Part shown: positions 40,297 to 48,631 of the stretch, in pieces | Layout: every line of letters starts with the position of its first letter | Position numbering within the stretch: position 1 is the first letter of the stretch | Source of the DNA: Bin87 sp963668585 | Lineage (GTDB): Bacteria; Chloroflexota; Dehalococcoidia; Lucifugimonadales; UBA3495 | Reading direction: 5' to 3' | DNA: 64,000 nucleotides | NCBI GenBank assembly: GCA_963668585.1 | Contig: OY764869.1 | Coordinates: 496,001-560,000, forward strand | The notes under the pieces: model-generated | Databases searched by the model: none | Told to the model about the DNA's origin: nothing | The model's input: the letters and a program-made list of their open reading frames with translations, nothing else | Made by a program: the position numbers and the translations under genes

Positions 40297-41931
40297 CTAT
40301 CCGACCAGACCCAGTTGCTCGGCGGCCATCTGGCGCAGCAGGTACTTCTGCACCTTGCCGCTGGAGGTCATGGGGTAGTCGTCAACCACCATCAGGTGGC
40401 GGGGTATCTTGAAGCTCGCCATCTTGCCCCGGCAGAAGTCGTCAAGGTCGGCGTCGGTGATGACCTGGCCAGGCTCAACGACGACGCAGGCGCAAGCGAC
40501 CTCGGCCAGGCGCGGATCGGGCACACCGATAACCTGGGCCTTGCTGATGGCCGGGTGTTCCAGCAGGAACGCCTCGACCTCGGTGGGGTCCACGTTCTCG
40601 CCGCCCACCTTGAGCATATCCTTGTACCGGCCCAGGAAGCGCACGCTGCCGTCGTCGCGGACGGTGGCGACGTCGCCGGTGTGGAACCAGCCGTCGTCGT
40701 CGATGGCCTCGGCGGTGGCCTCCGGGCGCTTGTAGTAGCCCTGCATGGTGGCGTAGCCGCGCACACAGAGTTCGCCCATGGTGGACGGGGGGAGCATCTC
40801 CCCGGTGTCGGGGTCGATGACCTTGAACTCGTAACCGGGCAGCGGGTGTCCACTTTCGACGCAGCGGTCGTCAACGGACGCATCCAGGAAGGTGCGAGTC
40901 GCGCCGACGCCCACCTCGGTCATTCCCCAGGCCGACAGGGTGGGGCAGAACTTTTCCTGCGCCAGCCGGGCGACGGGTTCGCTGCTGGCCATGCCCACCG
41001 CCAGCAGGATGGTACGCAGGCTGCTGCGGTCGGTCCTGTCCACGTCTGGGTGATGGCACAGGTCGTAGAAATGGGCGTCAAAGCCGTCCATCACCGTGGC
41101 CTGTTCGGACTCGATGAGGCGCAGGGTCTCGCCGGCCTCGAACATGGTGGTGAGGACGACGCGCGCGCCCGTCACCCACGACATCAGCGGCCCTTCGTAC
41201 AGTCCGAAGCAGTGGAACAGGGGCAGGTACATCAGGATCACGTCGCGGGAGGACATGCCCATGCGGTTGGCGGCGTCGGTGATGGTGCGGATGGGATTGT
41301 GGCAGTGCATCACGCCCTTGGGGAAGCCGGTGGTGCCTGAGGTGTACATGAGCAGGAACGTATCGTCGGGGCTCACGGCGGCCTCGCGCTGCGCAAGTTC
41401 GCTGGCCGGAACCTCGTCCGCGCCAGCCACCATGGCATCCCACCCGATTGCGCCGGCCGGCCGCTCGTCGCCGACGATGATGACGTTGCGCAGCGACGGG
41501 AAGGCGGCGGGACGCAGCGCGGCCGGGTCGCCGGAGTCGATTTCGGGGGCGACCTCTCGCAGCATGGACAGGTAATCGACGGGGCCGGAGCGGTCCATGA
41601 GGATCAGGGCGGCAGAGTCGGAGTGGTTGACCAGGTACTCCATGTCGCCGGTGCGGAAGCGGGTGTTGATGGGCACCAGGACTGCGCCGATCTTGGCCAC
41701 GGCGCCGAACAGAAAGAGCCACTCCGCCCGGTTGGGCATCCAGATTGACACCTTGTCGCCGGGCTGAATGCCCAGGTTGATCAGCGCGCGTGCGACGCGG
41801 TCGACCTCATCCCTGAATTCATCAAACGTCCAGCGCTGCCCCTCGTACATCAACGCCTCGCGAGGGCCGAAACGGAGGGCGGCGCTGTTGAGCAGGTCGC
41901 CAAGTGTCTGCTTGTCAAACCAGTCTGGCAT
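40297..41931 (-). CDS. AMP-dependent acyl-CoA synthetase/ligase
   Basis: A 544-aa protein, GGAGGT 8 nt before the ATG. ATP loop MYTSGTTGFPKG, LPLFHCFGL (A4), AWGMTEVGVG (A5), GWFHTGDVA (A7), GRYKDMLKVGGENV (A8) and MTSSGKVQK (A10 Lys) are all present. This FadD-like ligase activates a carboxylic acid through an acyl-AMP to an acyl-CoA; medium-chain or cyclic acids such as cyclohexanecarboxylate are typical for close relatives. CaiB-type transferases elsewhere in the window could use its products. Confidence 0.92.
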   Translation of the reverse strand: MPDWFDKQTLGDLLNSAALRFGPREALMYEGQRWTFDEFRDEVDRVARALINLGIQPGDKVSIWMPNRAEWLFLFGAVAKIGAVLVPINTRFRTGDMEYLVNHSDSAALILMDRSGPVDYLSMLREVAPEIDSGDPAALRPAAFPSLRNVIIVGDERPAGAIGWDAMVAGADEVPASELAQREAAVSPDDTFLLMYTSGTTGFPKGVMHCHNPIRTITDAANRMGMSSRDVILMYLPLFHCFGLYEGPLMSWVTGARVVLTTMFEAGETLRLIESEQATVMDGFDAHFYDLCHHPDVDRTDRSSLRTILLAVGMASSEPVARLAQEKFCPTLSAWGMTEVGVGATRTFLDASVDDRCVESGHPLPGYEFKVIDPDTGEMLPPSTMGELCVRGYATMQGYYKRPEATAEAIDDDGWFHTGDVATVRDDGSVRFLGRYKDMLKVGGENVDPTEVEAFLLEHPAISKAQVIGVPDPRLAEVACACVVVEPGQVITDADLDDFCRGKMASFKIPRHLMVVDDYPMTSSGKVQKYLLRQMAAEQLGLVG

Positions 41932-41970
41932 GGGACGGGACCTCCGGTATCGGCATTAATCGATAAAAAG

Positions 41971-42261
41971 TCAATCCGTGGGGGAAACTCTGGCGCTTTC
42001 GCGCTGGACGTGCTCCCGGAGAGCCTGATTGATGTAGGTCTGATAGCCCTTGCCATCAGGGGCGGTGAGTTTGAACCAGTTGATTATATCGGCATCCAAC
42101 CGCAGGGTAATCTGCTGCTTGACCGGGCGATAGAATACGCCGCGTCGGGCTGTTGACCAGTCCATGGGTACTTCCGGTATGTCGCTGGTGTCAATCTCGT
42201 CGTCAGACATTGCGGCCAAGGCGGCGATCTCGGCTTTTTGCTGGTCGGTCATATCGATCAC
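41971..42261 (-). CDS. BrnA-like antitoxin domain protein
   Basis: A 96-aa protein whose ATG overlaps the stop of the helicase gene (ATGA). The C-terminal half KQQITLRLDADIINWFKL, GKGYQTYINQALREHVQ is the BrnA_antitoxin pattern, a ribbon-helix-helix-like DNA-binding module; the N-terminal half is acidic. BrnA normally follows and neutralises BrnT, but no BrnT gene is adjacent. Here it is coupled to a helicase instead. It may be an orphan antitoxin or a regulator of the operon. Confidence 0.8.
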   Translation of the reverse strand: MIDMTDQQKAEIAALAAMSDDEIDTSDIPEVPMDWSTARRGVFYRPVKQQITLRLDADIINWFKLTAPDGKGYQTYINQALREHVQRESARVSPTD

Positions 42262-44486
42262 TTCGGGTAGTGCGCATCAAAGGGAATGCCGTCGGAGTCT
42301 TGCAGGCGTTGCCGTGCGTTTGTTCCATAGGACATCGCAATTACGTGAACTGCGCTTGCCGACGAAAACTCGTGGTTCTTGGTGAACTTATAGACGTGTC
42401 CTGCGTCGGCCAAGATGCCCTCAGCGATCAGACTCTCTTTCTGTTTTCGATAGCTGCTTTCAGATTTGACGACCTGTTTTTTAGTTACCGTGGAATCTGC
42501 CAATACTACGATCCGGTTTTCACTGTAAACATCGCATGACACGCATACGCCATTTTGCCCGGAGCGAATGCACATACGTATGGGTTTAGACGATGTTGGT
42601 TGGGGATGATGTTCGATGGTGGTGTCGTCGGTGATGGGAGGTTGAGTCGGAAGCAACTCCGCACTCTCCGCCGCCCGGCGCAGCAAGTATGCAACCTTAC
42701 TCCGCGCGCTGTTGAAAACTGCCTGCTTGTCAACCGCTTGGTCTTCCAATTCGGTCAGTTCGTCTTGCCAGCCGGCAAACTCTGACCGAAGATTTCCTTC
42801 CCATTCGCCAAACATACGCCGCTTCTGCACACGGGTCTCTGGCTGTTCCCCTTCCGGCAATGATGCTATGTAGCCCTCGAACATCACATCCAGTTCATCA
42901 TCGTCGGCTAGCACCAACTCCCGCCATTCGATCAGTTGGTTCAGTTCTTTACTCCGCTCATCGCCAGCCCCTGCTATGCTCTCCCGCTCTGCTTCGAGCA
43001 ACTCACGGAGTATGGCTGACAGCCTATTGGCCAGGTCGTCGTCAATCTCAACGTCGCTTGGGAACGTCATTTCGTCCTCCATGTCGTGCGACGCAACCAG
43101 CGCGTCCAGCGGCGGCGCGACCGGCAGGTGCGCCTGGATGTGGGCGTCGATGTGGCACAAGTCGCAGACTTGTTGGTGGGCGTTGCCGCAGTGAGTTTCA
43201 TATAGCCAGCGGCTCCGGTAGGAGCGCCAACGGCCGCAACGCTCACAATCTTTGCCGAACGAAAATCCACAGCCTCGGCAGTTATGGCTAGAGGCATGCG
43301 ATACGGCTCCACACTCTGGGCACACTACCACCGGAGCTTCCCCGGCCTTCTGCGCACCGAGCGGCTCCAACGACCATTCACGGTAATCCTCCGGCAGGCC
43401 GTGTGTCACCGAGTTGGCGGCCAAATCCAGCATCAGGCAATCGCCGCCGCCGGGCTTGGGACGCAAACCACGCCCTACCATTTGAAGGTACAGGGCCAGG
43501 CTCATGGTGGGGCGGGCGATGATGATGCAGGATGCGTCGGGCAGATCGAACCCCTCGGTGGCGACGATTACGTTTACCAGCACCTTGATACTGCCGTCTC
43601 GAAAACCCGAGATGGCCCGATCCCGTTCTTCCCGCTTGGTGTTGCCTATGATTACTGCCGCCGGAATGCCTGCCTCGTTGAACACGGCCGCCAAGTTGTG
43701 CGCGTGGTCAACGGACACCGCGTAGGCAATCGTAGGTCGTTGATTGTTCAGCGAGTCGACAGCGTGCTTCTGCCAGAAGGCCAGCGCGCCGGCGGTCATG
43801 ATGTCCGGACGGTCGCGGTTGGCTTGCTCGATGCCGGCTTCGGTGTAGTCTCCGGTGCCGGCAACGGCGCCGCCGGCGATTCGCTGCTCTGCCGGCGGAA
43901 TAACTACCTGCGCCCGGCACAGGGCTGGCTGTTCGAGAGCCTGCAAGTCGGCGGTCTGCGGGCCGCAGAGCAGGTCGTTAAAGAGGCGTTCGAAGCCCTC
44001 CTTTTTCGAGAGCCGCCAAGGGGTAGCGGTCATGCCGACGATGGGGCCGGGCCACTGTTTCATAGCCCGTTCCCAGCCTGCGGCGGCTGCATGATGGGCT
44101 TCGTCGACTACCAGCAGGTCGTTGGCATCATAGCGGTTCCAGACTTCCCGGCGGGCGGTGCGGAGGCCCACCGTTTGCGCCATCAGGATTACCGCGCCGC
44201 CGGCCATCGCCGGAGCATCCTCCCCAGGCGTCCAATGCACATTGGCGATCGCCGAAACACCGGCTTCGGTCAGCATCCGGCAGGTTTGATTGGCCAGTTC
44301 CGTGCGGTGAGTGAGCCAGACCGCTTTACGTCCATTGCCGAGCCAATCACGCAACAACGCGCCGGCGATGACGGTTTTCCCGCCGCCGGTGGGGAGTTGG
44401 AGCATCAGCCGCGCCTTTGGGTCGGCGGCTAACGCATTCTCAACCCGGTCGAGCAGGTCCTGTTGATAGGCGCGTAACTGAAACAT
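42258..44486 (-). CDS. SF2 helicase (RadD-like) with zinc cluster and C-terminal DUF4357
   Basis: A 742-aa protein, GAGG upstream. Helicase motifs: PTGGGKTVIAG (I), LVVDEAHH (II), GMTATP (III), VIVATEGFDLP and QMVGRGLRP (VI). A cysteine-rich cluster follows (CPECG, CRGCG, CERCG, CDLCH). A charged coiled-coil linker leads to a DUF4357-like end (SSYRKQKESLIAEGIL, FSSASAVHVIAMSYG). RadD is a repair helicase-like ATPase; DUF4357 is commonly attached to nucleases and restriction proteins, hinting at defence or repair. It is 11 bp from the upstream LLM gene and coupled to the BrnA-like gene. Confidence 0.85.
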   Translation of the reverse strand: MFQLRAYQQDLLDRVENALAADPKARLMLQLPTGGGKTVIAGALLRDWLGNGRKAVWLTHRTELANQTCRMLTEAGVSAIANVHWTPGEDAPAMAGGAVILMAQTVGLRTARREVWNRYDANDLLVVDEAHHAAAAGWERAMKQWPGPIVGMTATPWRLSKKEGFERLFNDLLCGPQTADLQALEQPALCRAQVVIPPAEQRIAGGAVAGTGDYTEAGIEQANRDRPDIMTAGALAFWQKHAVDSLNNQRPTIAYAVSVDHAHNLAAVFNEAGIPAAVIIGNTKREERDRAISGFRDGSIKVLVNVIVATEGFDLPDASCIIIARPTMSLALYLQMVGRGLRPKPGGGDCLMLDLAANSVTHGLPEDYREWSLEPLGAQKAGEAPVVVCPECGAVSHASSHNCRGCGFSFGKDCERCGRWRSYRSRWLYETHCGNAHQQVCDLCHIDAHIQAHLPVAPPLDALVASHDMEDEMTFPSDVEIDDDLANRLSAILRELLEAERESIAGAGDERSKELNQLIEWRELVLADDDELDVMFEGYIASLPEGEQPETRVQKRRMFGEWEGNLRSEFAGWQDELTELEDQAVDKQAVFNSARSKVAYLLRRAAESAELLPTQPPITDDTTIEHHPQPTSSKPIRMCIRSGQNGVCVSCDVYSENRIVVLADSTVTKKQVVKSESSYRKQKESLIAEGILADAGHVYKFTKNHEFSSASAVHVIAMSYGTNARQRLQDSDGIPFDAHYPK

Positions 44487-44497
44487 ACCGCCTCGGT

Positions 44498-45589
44498 TTA
44501 GTTTTGGACGGTATCCAGCGCCTTCAACTCCGGCATCACCTCGGCGGCGAAGAGACGCATGCTGGCCTCCGCATCTGCGTAGGGCATGGCCGCGTAGCTG
44601 AATGCGCCGACGTAGGTGTCATGGCCGGTGCGCTCCCGAATCTGCAGGATCTTCTCGTAGCACTGTTCCGGCGTTCCCCACACCTGCAGATCGACGAAGA
44701 AGTCCACCACCTCGTCGTCGCCGTAGTCCATCATCTTCTCGGCGACCTTGCCGTAGTATTCGTAGCCGCGAATGTCCTTGTGCAGGTCGGCCTTGAACTG
44801 GTAGTGGTCCATGACGGTGTGCCAGTAGCCGCCGATGTAGCGACGGGCCATGTCGCGGGCGTGGTCGGCGTCCTCGTGGCAGAAGGTCCAGCAGGCGACC
44901 ACCGGAGCCGGCGGGCCGCTTGAATCGTTGGCGGCGCCGTGACTCTCGTCCCAGGCGGAGCGGTAATTGGACAGGTCGCGCTCCACCTCGTCCCAGGGCT
45001 TCTGGGGAATCACCAGCATCCCGACGCCCAGTTGCGCCATGATGCGACTGCTCTCGGGGGAAATGGCGGCGGCGAAGGTGCGATCGCGGAAGGTGCGGAA
45101 GGGGTTGGGTCGTATCTCCCGGCGTGGCTGCTTGATGTACTCGCCGTCAAACTCGCAGAATCCCGACTCCAGGCCGGCCAGCAGGCACTCGGCCGACTCG
45201 ATGAACCGGGTGCGGGACTCGTTCATATCCACGCGGAAGCCGTCGTACTCCACCTTGGCCAGGCCGCGGCCCACGCCCAGGATGAAGCGACCGTCGCTGA
45301 GGTTGTCCAGCATGGACACCTGCTCGGCCACGCGCACGGGGTCGTGCCACGGCAGGACGCACACCATGCTGCCCAACTGCATATCGGTGGTGCGGCCGGC
45401 CATGTAGGTGAGGAACTGCAGCACGTCGGGGCACATGGTGTAGTCGGTGAAGTGATGCTCAACGCCCCAGATGGACTGGAAGCCCAGGGGTTCGGCCAGG
45501 TCGGCCAGCCGAAGCTCCTCGCGGTACACCTGGTAATCGGTGGTGAACTTGCCGGGGTTCTGGAAGATGGTGGCGGCGCCTACGTGCAT
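44498..45589 (-). CDS. LLM class flavin-dependent oxidoreductase
   Basis: A 363-aa protein with AAGGA 7 nt before the ATG. LADLAEPLGFQSIWGVEHHF, LPWHDPVRVAEQVSMLDNLS, GRFILGVGRGLAKVEYDGF and the tail VWGTPEQCYEKILQI are the LLM pattern, close to the 21762 gene in layout. It uses FMN or F420. It stands in a minus-strand run with another LLM gene and two small genes, so it is probably co-transcribed with them. Confidence 0.9.
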   Translation of the reverse strand: MHVGAATIFQNPGKFTTDYQVYREELRLADLAEPLGFQSIWGVEHHFTDYTMCPDVLQFLTYMAGRTTDMQLGSMVCVLPWHDPVRVAEQVSMLDNLSDGRFILGVGRGLAKVEYDGFRVDMNESRTRFIESAECLLAGLESGFCEFDGEYIKQPRREIRPNPFRTFRDRTFAAAISPESSRIMAQLGVGMLVIPQKPWDEVERDLSNYRSAWDESHGAANDSSGPPAPVVACWTFCHEDADHARDMARRYIGGYWHTVMDHYQFKADLHKDIRGYEYYGKVAEKMMDYGDDEVVDFFVDLQVWGTPEQCYEKILQIRERTGHDTYVGAFSYAAMPYADAEASMRLFAAEVMPELKALDTVQN

Positions 45590-45599
45590 GATGGTTCCT

Positions 45600-45842
45600 T
45601 TAACTTTCTGTGCTGGTCAGGTCAGGGTTTTTGTCCGGCAAAATCTCGTTGGGGTCCAGGCCCAGCTCTTTCAGGCGGGCACGTGCCTCGTCCAGGAGAG
45701 CTTCCGCCTTGGCCGCTTCTTGAGCTTGTTTCCGGCCTTCTTCAAGAAGCCGTTGTTTCTGAGGTTCCAGCAGATGACGATGCAAAAACGAGGCTATCAG
45801 CGGCTCGCGTTCGGGAGTTTCCTTCATTATGCAGAGCGACAC
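45600..45842 (-). CDS. Small charged coiled-coil protein
   Basis: An 80-aa form from GTG 45842 (preceded by GGGGAG); an ATG at 45827 gives 75 aa. EPQKQRLLEEGRKQAQEAAKAEALLDEARARLKEL is a clear heptad-like amphipathic helix. It overlaps the 3' part of the membrane-protein gene in another frame by ~100 bp. Joined to that gene's N terminus it would make one protein with two membrane helices and a cytoplasmic coiled coil, so either the overlap is real or there is a frameshift near 45840. Confidence 0.5.
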   Translation of the reverse strand: MSLCIMKETPEREPLIASFLHRHLLEPQKQRLLEEGRKQAQEAAKAEALLDEARARLKELGLDPNEILPDKNPDLTSTES

Positions 45843-45990
45843 CTCCCCACATCAGGCAACTCACCATCAACCAAAACGGCAGAGCATAACCTACCCCAAA
45901 ACCGGCATCTATTGCCGCGTACCATGTCACCACGGTAGCGACCCCAACCGACAGAACGGCCCCGAACACTTTCTCTTTGCGGCTAATCAT
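45742..45990 (-). CDS. Small membrane protein, two helices
   Basis: An 82-aa protein. Its ATG overlaps the stop of the upstream LLM gene (ATGA at 45990-45987), which supports the start. Helix 1 is VFGAVLSVGVATVVTWYAAI, helix 2 is YALPFWLMVSCLMWGGVAL. After ~residue 55 the sequence loses character (NSRTRAADSLVFASSSAG), while the coiled-coil frame begins there, suggesting the natural product continues in the other frame. Function unknown. Confidence 0.5.
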   Translation of the reverse strand: MISRKEKVFGAVLSVGVATVVTWYAAIDAGFGVGYALPFWLMVSCLMWGGVALHNEGNSRTRAADSLVFASSSAGTSETTAS

Positions 45991-47048
45991 TTCCCTGATG
46001 CCCGCACCTTTTCAGGGGCGCAGGCGTGCATTACGGCTTGCGTGGACGCGATTTCGGGCCGGGCGGAGATGACGCGCACCAGCGCCACGTCCAGGCCCTC
46101 GGCCAGCTTGGCGAACGCCTCGGCGGCCCCGTCGGGCTTGCCGTAGTACCCGACCGCCAGCAGCGCATCGGACGGGTAGGCGTCGGCCACTGCGTCCATG
46201 TCGCCGCCGTCTCGCCGGATGGCGTCGGCGCCGGCCAGTTCCTCGGTGTATCCCATGCGCTCGAAGTGGGCGCGATAGCCGAACTGGCGCTCCCGGTCGG
46301 TGGGTACCGTCGCGCCCAACGGATAGCCCAGGCAGTTCTTGGCGAAGGCACGGCGGGCGACGTCTTCGTCATCGTCCACGCAGATGCGGATGTACTCGAC
46401 GACCTTGACCTCGGACGGGTCGCGTCCCACGCGCTCCGCGCCCTCGGCGATGCGCTCGCGGCTCCAGGCAATCTGGTCGGGGGTGCACCAGTTGAGGCAG
46501 ACCCCGTCGGCAATCTCGCCGGCCAGTCGCAGCATCTCGGGCCCCAGCGTGCCCAGGTACACCGGCGTGTTGGGCGCGGGGCGAATGGCCATGCGGATGT
46601 TGTTGTAGTTGATATGCTCGCCCTGGTGGCTGACGCGCTCGCCGTTGACCAATCCCTTGATGGTGGTCAGGTAGTCGCGCATCAGGTTCAATGCGGACAC
46701 GCGGGGGAACCCAAGGTCGCGGCGGTTGGCGGGACGATAGGCGCTGCCGGCGCCAACTCCCATGATGAACTTGCCGCCGGTCTGCTGACTCAGGGTGCCT
46801 CCCGACATGGCGAACCCAATGGGAGTGCGATACATCACGGGCGAGACGCCGATTCCTGTGGTGAGGCCACCCTCCACGACGTCGCAACTGGCCTGCCAGC
46901 GGCGGGCGCAAACCTGGAAGGAATCGGTGCCGATGTTCTCGGGAGTCCAGATGCTCTCGTAGCCCAGTTCCGCAGCCTCTCGGGCCAGGTTCGCCTGGTC
47001 GTCCCAGTTCATGCCCAGGGTGTGGTCCAGTCCGACGCCGATTTCCAT
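45987..47048 (-). CDS. LLM class oxidoreductase, F420-type
   Basis: A 353-aa protein. MEIGVGLDHTLGMNWDDQANLAREAAELGYESIWTPEN, TTGIGVSPVMYRTP, GGKFIMGVGAG, then TPVYLGTLGPEMLRLAGEIADGVCLNW and ERIAEGAERVGRDP are the features of the F420-dependent methylene-H4MPT reductase-like branch of LLM proteins. It probably reduces or oxidises a small organic molecule with F420. It is the first gene of the run 47048-44498, coupled by ATGA overlap to the small membrane protein. Confidence 0.88.
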   Translation of the reverse strand: MEIGVGLDHTLGMNWDDQANLAREAAELGYESIWTPENIGTDSFQVCARRWQASCDVVEGGLTTGIGVSPVMYRTPIGFAMSGGTLSQQTGGKFIMGVGAGSAYRPANRRDLGFPRVSALNLMRDYLTTIKGLVNGERVSHQGEHINYNNIRMAIRPAPNTPVYLGTLGPEMLRLAGEIADGVCLNWCTPDQIAWSRERIAEGAERVGRDPSEVKVVEYIRICVDDDEDVARRAFAKNCLGYPLGATVPTDRERQFGYRAHFERMGYTEELAGADAIRRDGGDMDAVADAYPSDALLAVGYYGKPDGAAEAFAKLAEGLDVALVRVISARPEIASTQAVMHACAPEKVRASGK

Positions 47049-47289
47049 TGGGGTTCCTCCTGTGGAGTGTCAGTCAAGTTGAAATTTGGGCACGATTGTA
47101 TCATGCAGGGGACCTCTCACTGCCCGTTCATGGCGAGCCATCGGGCGCATCAGGTTCGCCGCCGGCCCTTCAATATCGTCCGGAACCAACGCGCGCCCGG
47201 TTGCGGCAATCGTCAGAATCAGGAACGGCGGCAGCCGACGAACGCGGTGCTATAATCGGCGCCGGTTTCCGTGGGGAGGGATCACGTAG

Positions 47290-48552
47290 TTGGCCACACT
47301 GCTGAGCGGACGGGCGAGCGATACTTTCGGCTCGTTCCGGCAACGCGACTTCTCGCTGGTCTGGGTGTCCGCGAACATAGCCATGGTTGGGCGGCAGATG
47401 GAAGTCATCGCCGTGCTGTGGCTGGTGCTGGAACTCACCGGCGACGCCGTGCTGGTTGGCCTGGCGGGCGCCGCGCCGCTGAGCCTGGCGTTTCTTTCCG
47501 TATTCGCCGGCGCGGTGGTTGACCGTCTGCCCCGTCGCCGCCTGTTGGCGGTGATGCAGTTCATTGCCGCCGCGCTCGCCTTCGTGCTGATGGCGCTGCT
47601 GATGATGGACACCCTGAAGGTGTGGATGATTTTCGTCGTCATCGTGGGCGGCGGGATGTTCCGCACCTTTGAACTGCCCGTCACCAACGCCCTGCTCATC
47701 GATACCGTCTCGCGCGACCGGTTGACCAATGCGGTGGCCATGCTGGGATTCGGGCAGAACCTCACCCAGTTTATCGGGCCCATCGTGGCCGGTTTTCTGT
47801 TCACCCCCCTGACGCCGGGCGGGCTGTTCGCCCTGATCGGATTGCTGTACGCGGCGGGCGGCGTGATGGCCCTGATGGTGCGGACGCGGAACCTGACCAT
47901 GGGCAACACCACTCCTCGCCAGATCATTGCGGGCGTGAGCGCCGGTTTGCGTCACGTGTGGCAGCGCAAGGAACTGTTCATGGCGCTGCTCATCGCCGCG
48001 ATGTACAACGTGACCGGCTTCCCGTTCACCTCGGCCCTGATGCCCATATTCGCCAAGGACACCTTGCAGGGCGGAGTCGAAGCCCTGGGATTGCTCAACG
48101 GCGCAATGGGCGCGGGCGCGGTCCTGGGTTCGCTGGTGGTGGCCGGCCTGGGCAACCTCCGAAGGCAGGGTTGGTGGCTGGTATGGGCGGTCAACGGAGG
48201 CTGGCACGGTTCAATGATCCTGTTCGCCATCACCGTGATGATCCTGCCGGGACTGCTGCCCTACGGCCCGGTGCTGGCGGCGGCCATGGCGATCAAGGTG
48301 CTGACCGGCATCGGCCGCTCGGTGTCGCTGGTGTTGGTGATGACTCTGCTGATGGGCAACTCCGACCCCGAGTTTCGCGGACGCATGGGCGGGATGCGCG
48401 TCCTGGCCATACAGGCGCACTTCCCGGCCAGCGCGCTCAACGGTTGGATGGTGACCCAGATCGGCGCGCCCCTCACTGCCCTCTACCTCGGCATCGGCGG
48501 AACAGTCGCAGTATTCCTGTGCCTGCTGTCGCGCCGGCTGCGCGAGGCGTAA
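47290..48552 (+). CDS. MFS transporter (EntS/MFS_3-like)
   Basis: A 420-aa protein with a TTG start, GGGGAGGG about 9 nt upstream. FGSFRQRDFSLVWVSANIAMVGRQM is the MFS_3 opening and VVDRLPRRRLL the loop 2-3 motif. About 12 hydrophobic helices follow, with NALLIDTVSRDRLTNAVAM typical of enterobactin exporter-like and drug efflux members. Efflux of a small molecule is likely; the ligand is unknown. It is divergent from the LLM operon and convergent with another MFS gene at 48632. Confidence 0.88.
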   Translation: MATLLSGRASDTFGSFRQRDFSLVWVSANIAMVGRQMEVIAVLWLVLELTGDAVLVGLAGAAPLSLAFLSVFAGAVVDRLPRRRLLAVMQFIAAALAFVLMALLMMDTLKVWMIFVVIVGGGMFRTFELPVTNALLIDTVSRDRLTNAVAMLGFGQNLTQFIGPIVAGFLFTPLTPGGLFALIGLLYAAGGVMALMVRTRNLTMGNTTPRQIIAGVSAGLRHVWQRKELFMALLIAAMYNVTGFPFTSALMPIFAKDTLQGGVEALGLLNGAMGAGAVLGSLVVAGLGNLRRQGWWLVWAVNGGWHGSMILFAITVMILPGLLPYGPVLAAAMAIKVLTGIGRSVSLVLVMTLLMGNSDPEFRGRMGGMRVLAIQAHFPASALNGWMVTQIGAPLTALYLGIGGTVAVFLCLLSRRLREA

Positions 48553-48631
48553 CGACGCCCGCGCCTCGACCTGCCTCCGGAGGGCTACCGGGAGTGTGTA
48601 AATGTCGCCCGTAGGGGCGCGGGACTGACCC

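Noticed and set aside
41971..42261. Classic BrnT/BrnA toxin-antitoxin pair
   Set aside because: No BrnT-like gene is adjacent; the neighbour is a helicase.
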